Shown: piece after piece, positions 58,437 through 64,000 of the stretch
Position numbering within the stretch: position 1 is the stretch's first letter
Layout: each line of letters begins with the position of its first letter
Origin: Gadus chalcogrammus
Lineage: Eukaryota; Chordata; Actinopteri; Gadiformes; Gadidae
Assembly: GCF_026213295.1 (NCBI RefSeq)
Contig: NC_079426.1
Span: 20,477,274 to 20,541,273, forward strand
DNA length: 64,000 bases
Direction: 5' to 3'
Made by a program: the position numbers and the translations under genes
Notes under the pieces: model-generated
Databases searched by the model: none
Told to the model about the DNA's origin: nothing
What the model saw: the letters and a program-made list of their open reading frames with translations, nothing else

Positions 58437-59312
58437 CTCTAAAACTCTTGTGGAAACTGTTACACAACTAAAGCCATCCACCTGTTGCCTTGATTCTTTA
58501 CCTACCAACCTCTTTAAGAATGTTTTTGACTGCCTAGCAATAGACATATTGCAGATAGTTAACAACTCTCTCCAGTCAGGCAACTTCCCAAAAGCCCTGA
58601 AAACTGCAGTTATTAAACCCCTTTTAAAAAAGCGGAGCCTAGATACCTCTATTATTAACAACTACAGACCAATATCAAATCTGCCATTCATAAGTAAAAT
58701 CATTGAGAAAGTTGTCCTCCAGCAACTTAATCACTTCCTGGCATCAACTGGTTGCTATGACACCTTCCAATCAGGATTTCGACCCCTGCACAGCACTGAG
58801 ACCGCCCTCCTTAAAGTTGTAAACGACATCCGTCTTAACACAGACTCTGGCAAAACCTCAATACTAATGCTACTAGACCTCAGTGCTGCATTCGACACTG
58901 TAGACCATACAATACTTTTGGACAGGTTAGAAAATTGGGTGGAGTTTTCAGGCACAGTCTTAAATTGGTTCAGATCCTACCTACAAAATAGGAACTACTT
59001 TGTTTCCATCGGCGACTTTGTATCAGAATCAACCAACGTGATGTGTGGAGTCCCACAAGGTTCGATCTTAGGACCCTCTTTATTCAACATCTACATGCTC
59101 CCACTAGGGCAAATCATGCATAATAACAATATTGACCATCATTGCTATGCTGATGACACGCAAATCTATGTATCGCTATCACCAAATGACTATCGGCCCA
59201 TAGATCTGCTGTGCCAGTGCATTGAGCAAGTGAAAGACTGGATGTGCCGAAATTTCCTTCAGCTAAATGAGGATAAAACAGAGATAATTGTATTTGGTGC
59301 TAAAACGGAAAG
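58430..59312 (+). pseudogene. L2-like reverse transcriptase, first part
   Basis: Open from about 58430: STCCLDSLPTNLFKNVFDCL, LKTAVIKPLLKKRSLDTSII, NNYRPISNLPFISKIIEKVV, DTFQSGFRPLHSTETALLKV, ILMLLDLSAAFDTVDHTILL (first catalytic Asp), MCGVPQGSILGPSLFNIYML and HHCYADDTQIYVSLSPN (YADD). It ends at EIIVFGAKTE, where the second LINE inserted. The reading continues at 62684 after it. Both active-site motifs are intact, but the upstream endonuclease is broken. Confidence 0.85.
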
Positions 59313-62300
59313 CCTCTCCTGGAACCGTCACCTTATCGTGGTGGAGAGGTTTGCGTGTCCCTGTGAACCTGAGAGCTGTGTTGTCTGGAGCCTTGTGCTC
59401 CTGGTAGGGTCTCTCATGGCAGAGTGGTCTCAGGTGAGGGGCCAGACTAAGAATGGTTCAAAAAACTCCAATGAAGAACGAAAAAAGAGGAGATGTGACC
59501 CGGCCCGGAGGAAGCCCGGGGCCCCCGTCTGGAGCCAGGCCCAGACGGAGGGCTCGATGGCGAGCGCCTGGTGGCCGGGTTTGCCACGGAGCCCGGTCGG
59601 GCACAGCCCGAACAAACTACGTGGCACCCCCCCTCTCTTCATCCCATGGGCCCACCACCTGTGGGAAGACCCGTTGGGGTCGGGTGCGCAGCCACATGGG
59701 TGGCAGCGACGGTCAGGGGTCTCGACGGACCAGACCCGGGCGGCAGAAGCTGGCTCTGGGGACGTGGAACGTCACCTCGCTGTGGGGAAAGGAACCGGAG
59801 CTTGTGAGGGAGGTGGAGCGCTATCAGTTAGATCTGGTGGGGCTTACCTCCACGCACAGTCTCAGCTCTGGTACCGTACTCCTGGATAAGGGTTGGACTC
59901 TATTCTTCTCCGGAGTTGCCGAGGGCGTGAGGCGCCGGGCGGGTGTGGGGATACTCATAAATCCCCGGCTGAGCGCCGCGGTTTTGGAGTTTACCCCGGT
60001 AGACGAGAGGGTCGCCTCCCTGCGCCTAAGGGTTGTAGGGGGGAAAACTCTGACTGTTGTTTGTGCGTATGCACCAAACAGCAGCTCAGAGTACTCGGCC
60101 TTCTTGGAGACCCTGAATGGAGTCCTGTATGGGGCTCCAGTAGGGGACTCCGTAGTTCTGCTGGGAGACTTCAACGCCCACGTGGGCAACGATGGAGACA
60201 CCTGGAGAGGCGTGGTGGGGAGGAACGGCCTCCCTGATCTAAACCCGAGCGGTCGTTTGTTATTGGACTTCTGTGCTAGTCATGGATTATCCATAACAAA
60301 CACCATGTTCGAACATAGGGGTGCTCATAAGTGTACCTGGTACCAGAGTACCCTAGGCCGAAGATCGATGATCGATTTCGTGTCATCTGATCTGAGGCCG
60401 CATGTTTTGGACACTCGGGTAAAGAGAGGGGCGGAACTGTCAACCGACCACCATCTGGTTGTGAGTTGGATCAGGGAATGGGGGAAATTTCCGGATAGAC
60501 CTGGTAAGCCCAAACGAGTAGTGCGGGTGAACTGGGAACGTCTGGAGGAGGCCCCCGTCCTAGGTATCTTCAACTCACACCTCCGGCTGAGCTTTTCTGG
60601 CATTCCTGTGGAGGTTGGGGGCATTGAGCCGGAGTTGGCGGTGTTCAAAGCCTCCATTGCTGAAGCTGCGGTGGTTAGCTGTGGCCTCAGGGTCTTAGGC
60701 TCCTCAAGGGGCGGTAACCCTCGGACACCGTGGTGGACACTGGTGGTCAGGGAAGCCGTCCGATTGAAGAAGGAGGCCTTCCGGGATATGATATCCTGGA
60801 GGACTCCTGACTCGGTTGCAGGGTACCGACAGGCTCGAAGGGCTGCAGCGGCTGCCGTGTCGGAGGCTAAGCAGCGGGTGTGGGAGAAGTTCGGAGAGGC
60901 CATGGAGAAGGACTTTCGGTCGGCACCAAAGTGTTTCTGGAAGACTATCCGGCACCTCAGGAGGGGGAAACGGGGAACCATCCAAGCTGTGTACAGTAAG
61001 GATGGGACTCTGTTGACCTCAACTGAGGAGGTCGTCGGACGTTGGAAGGAACACTTTGAGGAACTCCTGAATCCGAATAACACGCCCTCTATGTTGGAGG
61101 CAGAGCTCGAGGTTGATGGTGTTTCGTCGTCAATTTCCCTGGTGGAGGTCACTGAGGTAGTCAAACATCTCCGCAGTGGCAAAGCCCCAGGGATTGATGA
61201 GATCCAGCCAGAAATGCTAAAGGCTCTGGGTGTTGAGGGGCTGTCATGGTTGACACGCCTATTCAACATCGCGTGGGAGTCGGGTACAGTGCCAAAGGAG
61301 TGGCAAACCGGGGTGGTGGTTCCCCTGTTCAAAAAGGGGGACCAGAGAGTGTGTGCCAATTACCGGGGTATCACACTTCTCAGCCTCCCTGGTAAAGTCT
61401 ACTCCAAGGTGCTGGAAAGGAGGGTTCGGCCGATCGTCGAACCTCAGATTGAAGAGGAACAATGCGGTTTTCGCCCCGGACGTGGAACTACGGACCAGCT
61501 CTTCACTCTCGCAAGGATCCTGGAGGGGGCCTGGGAGTATGCCCATCCGGTCTACATGTGTTTTGTGGATCTGGAGAAGGCGTATGACCGGGTCCCCCGG
61601 GAGAAACTGTGGGAGGTGCTGCGGGAGTATGGGGTAAGGGGGTCTATCCTCAGGGCCATCCAATCTTTGTACTCCCAAAGCGAGAGCTGTGTTCGTGTTC
61701 TCGGCAGCCAGTCAGTTTCGTTCTCAGTGGGTGCTGGTCTCCGCCAGGGCTGCGCCTTGTCACCAATCCTGTTTGTGATATACATGGACAGGATATCGAG
61801 GCGTAGTCGTGGTGGGGAGGGGTTGCAGTTCGGTGGTCTGAGGATCTCGTCACTTTTTGCAGATGATGTGGTCCTCATTGGATCATCGGCCTGTGACCTT
61901 CAGCACTCACTGGATCGGCTGGCGGCCGAGTGTGAAGCGGCTGGGATGAGGATCAGCACCGCTAAATCTGAGGCCATGACTCTTAGCAGGAAACCGGTGG
62001 ATTGCTTACTCCGGGTAGGAAATTAGTCCTTAGCCCAAGTGAAGGAGTTCAAGTACCTCGGGGTCTTGTTCGCGAGTGAGGGTACTATGGAGCGTGAGAT
62101 TGGCCGGAGAATCGGAGCAGCGGGGGCGGTATTGCGTTCGCTTTACCGCACCGTTGTAATGAAAAGAGAGCTGAGCCGCAAGGCAAAGCTCTCGATCTAC
62201 CGGTCGATCTTCGTTCCTATCCTCACCTATGGTCATGAGGGCTGGGTGATGACCGAAAGGACGAGATCGCGGGTACAAGCGGCCGAGATGAGTTTTCTCA

Positions 62301-62672
62301 GAAGGGTGGCTGGCGTCTCCCTTAGGGATAGGGTGAGAAGCTCAGCCGTCCGTGAGGAACTCGGATTAGAGCCGCTGCTCCTTTACTTAGAAAGGAGTCA
62401 GCTGAGGTGGTTCGGGCATCTGGTAAGGATGCCCACTGGGCGCCTTCCTTGGGAGGTGTTTCAGGCACGTCCAGTGGGGAGGAGACCTCGGGGAAGACCC
62501 AGGACTAGGTGGAGAGATTATATCTCAACACTGGCCTGGGAACGCCTCGGGATCCCCCCGTCAGAGCTGGTCAATGTGGCCCGGGAAAGGGAAGTCTGGG
62601 GCCCCCTGCTTGAGCTGCTCCCCCCGCGACCCGACCCCGGATAAGCGGATGACGATGAGGATGAGGAGGAGG
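59313..62672 (+). mobile_element. Full-length LINE (I/Nimb- or RTE-like) with 11-bp TSD
   Basis: AAAACGGAAAG flanks it at 59302-59312 and 62673-62683. It starts CCTCTCCTGGAACCGTCACC, has one long ORF with AP endonuclease and RT, and ends shortly after the stop with (GATGA)-like repeats (GGATGACGATGAGGATGAGG). At 3360 bp with both ends and a TSD this is a complete, young copy. GC content is clearly higher than the surrounding L2. The clade is uncertain. Confidence 0.9.
59453..62644 (+). pseudogene. LINE endonuclease-RT polyprotein with one premature stop
   Basis: About 1060 codons in one frame, broken only by TAG at 62024-62026. An Arg/Pro-rich start precedes the AP endonuclease: [96 protein letters not shown]. 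Where other LINEs have a metal-binding Glu (LTETW), this one has LTSTHS. The RT follows: [77 protein letters not shown] (catalytic Asp), [18 protein letters not shown] and [18 protein letters not shown] (FADD). After the stop (62027-62644): EFKYLGVLFASEGTMEREIG, ILTYGHEGWVMTERTRSRVQ, RSQLRWFGHLVRMPTGRLPW, GRRPRGRPRTRWRDYISTLA and a stop at 62642-62644. I used the first ATG of the long frame. Confidence 0.88.
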
Positions 62673-62683
62673 AAAACGGAAAG

Positions 62684-63347
62684 GCTTAAAGTAACCCAAC
62701 ACCTTCACTCTCTGTCCCTGAAAACCTCAATTAAAGCCAGAAATCTAGGGGTTATCATGGATTCTGATTTACATTTCGAAAGTCACATCAAATCAGTTAC
62801 AAAATCTGCATATTATCACCTTAAAAATGTAGCAAGACTTAGAGGGCTCATGCCCACCGAAGACTTACAAAAACTTGTACATGCCTTTATCACTAGTAAG
62901 CTTGATTACTGCAATGGTCTCCTTACAGGTCTCCCAAAACAAACTCTAAGGAAGCTTCAGCTTGTTCAGAATGCTGCTGCTAGAGTTTTAACAAAGGCCA
63001 AAAAATGTGAACATATTACACCAATTCTTAAATCGTTACATTGGCTTCCTGTAGGTCAGAGAATTGATTTTAAAATCATGTTACTAACCTATAAATCCCT
63101 ACATGGTTTAGGCCCAAAATATTTAACTGATATGCTTCCACTACATAAGCCTTCTAGAACACTAAGATCTTCTGAGACCAATCTGTTAATTATCCCCAGA
63201 GTAAACACGAAACATGGGAAAGCAGGATTTAGTTACTATGCAACAAATAGCTGGAATAAACTCCCTGAGGATTTAAGACTTGCCTCAACTCTGAGCACCT
63301 TCAAAACAAGATTGAAGACTTTTATGTTTGCTTTAGCTTTCTGCTAA
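62684..63347 (+). pseudogene. L2-like LINE RT C-terminal region
   Basis: Continues the L2 ORF after the insertion: ISLKTSIKARNLG-type reading, LGVIMDSDLHFESHIKSVTK, SAYYHLKNVARLRGLMPTED, HAFITSKLDYCNGLLTGLPK, LQLVQNAAARVLTKAKKCEH, LKSLHWLPVGQRIDFKIMLL, LLIIPRVNTKHGKAGFSYYA and SWNKLPEDLRLASTLSTFKT, then a stop at 63345-63347. No frameshift seen in this part. The function is in the thumb and connection region after the RT palm. Confidence 0.85.
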
Positions 63348-64000
63348 ATCTTAAATACTTTACCTTTATTTTACTAAAATGCCTTCTTAACTTTCCCTTT
63401 ATTTTCTATTTTTACCAGAAAAATACATGATCTGATACCAGAGAGAAAAGTTGCTGGGCTAGAGTCCTAGAAGCTGGGTTAGAGTCCTAGAATATTGTCC
63501 TTTAGGTCGGGTTCTAGTCCCGACTTGGGTTCCAGAGAGACTGTTGATCTGATCTTAAATCCTTTTTAACTTTCAATTAAATTTTCTCTTAAATACATTG
63601 CACTTTCTTAAATACATTGCACTTTCAATTTTACTTACTAAAAAGCCTTTTTAACTTTCAATTTAATTTTCTATTTTTACCAGAAAGATACATGATCTGA
63701 TACCAGAGAGAAAGGATAAGGGTTACTAGAATCCGGGTTGGAGTCCCAGAGAAAGTACCAAGTTCCTTTTAGGTCGGGTTGGAGTCCCGACGCGGATACC
63801 AGAGAGACTGTTGATCTGATCTTAAATACATTGCACTTTCTATTTTACTCATTTCTTTGCATATGTTTTATTTTACTTATCTATTATTTTATTTTATTGT
63901 AGGCCTATAACAATGTTCATATGTGAAGCACTTTGAGTCTACCTTGTGTATGAAAAGTGCTATATAAATAAAGTTGCCTTGCCTTGCCTTAGTCTATTAA

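Larger units (their letters stand above)
57040..63990 (+). mobile_element. L2/Maui-like LINE, plus strand, split by a second LINE
   Basis: An endonuclease (57112-58436, with an internal deletion), RT (about 58430-59312) and C-terminal region (62684-63347) are in order. The 3' UTR ends AAGCACTTTGAGTCTACCTT, AATAAAG and (CCTTG)n at about 63965-63990. The interrupting LINE is 59313-62672. The 3' UTR contains a roughly 240-bp approximate tandem duplication (AGATACATGATCTGATACCAG near 63424 and 63686). This family differs in sequence from the minus-strand L2 at 42487-46140. Confidence 0.87.

Overview
The window looks like teleost fish DNA. It has no bacterial gene layout. It carries vertebrate protein kinase C epsilon exons, very dense dinucleotide microsatellites, and a mixture of transposons typical of fish: L2/Maui-like and Rex1/CR1-like LINEs, an L1-like fragment, DIRS, BEL/Pao, hAT, PIF/Harbinger and TTAA-type elements. 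I cannot name the species.

The only host gene I can support is prkce on the minus strand. Coding exon 1 (30184-30531) gives the start of the novel-type C2 domain. A 64-nt exon 2 (305-368) continues that domain in frame. The roughly 29.8 kb between them is intron 1; later exons lie beyond the left edge. The 5' UTR and promoter should lie just right of 30531. From about 31.6 kb to the right end I see only intergenic DNA made largely of transposons.

Intron 1 (369-30183) holds at least nine long (CA/GT)n tracts plus (AG)n and (CT)n tracts, and a 47-bp minisatellite (6531-6830). It also holds a BEL/Pao retrotransposon with internal deletions (about 7990-11764), a broken DUF4371/ZMYM1-like hAT transposase (16090-18322), tandem foldback units (18387-19535) and a BED-finger hAT fragment (19814-20290). 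A nested nonautonomous hAT (21086-22977) contains a THAP-encoding, TTAA-flanked Kolobok-like element and a second TTAA MITE. Two pairs of inverted dispersed repeats complete the intron.

The right half is a stack of nested insertions whose order can be read. Two inverted PIF/Harbinger copies (32525-36034 and 47001-55142) serve as each other's empty sites. The left copy carries a solo LTR and a TTAA MITE. The right copy carries a DIRS element, which contains a LINE, which contains another LINE. Between them lie an LTR element in miniature and a related solo LTR in (ATAC)n DNA, LINE fragments, a GTF2IRD2-like hAT transposase, and a minus-strand L2 LINE split by a solo LTR. Further right are a 415-bp hAT MITE with an exact 8-bp duplication and a plus-strand L2 LINE (about 57040-63990). 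That L2 is interrupted by a full-length second LINE (59313-62672) with an 11-bp target duplication and a single premature stop.

I found no convincing new multi-gene system. The most unusual signals are two palindromic insertions that look copied from adjacent sequence, the mutual empty-site record of the Harbinger pair, the Kolobok/TTAA pair, and a 5'-end stem on the young LINE whose spacing resembles an HDV-like ribozyme P1.
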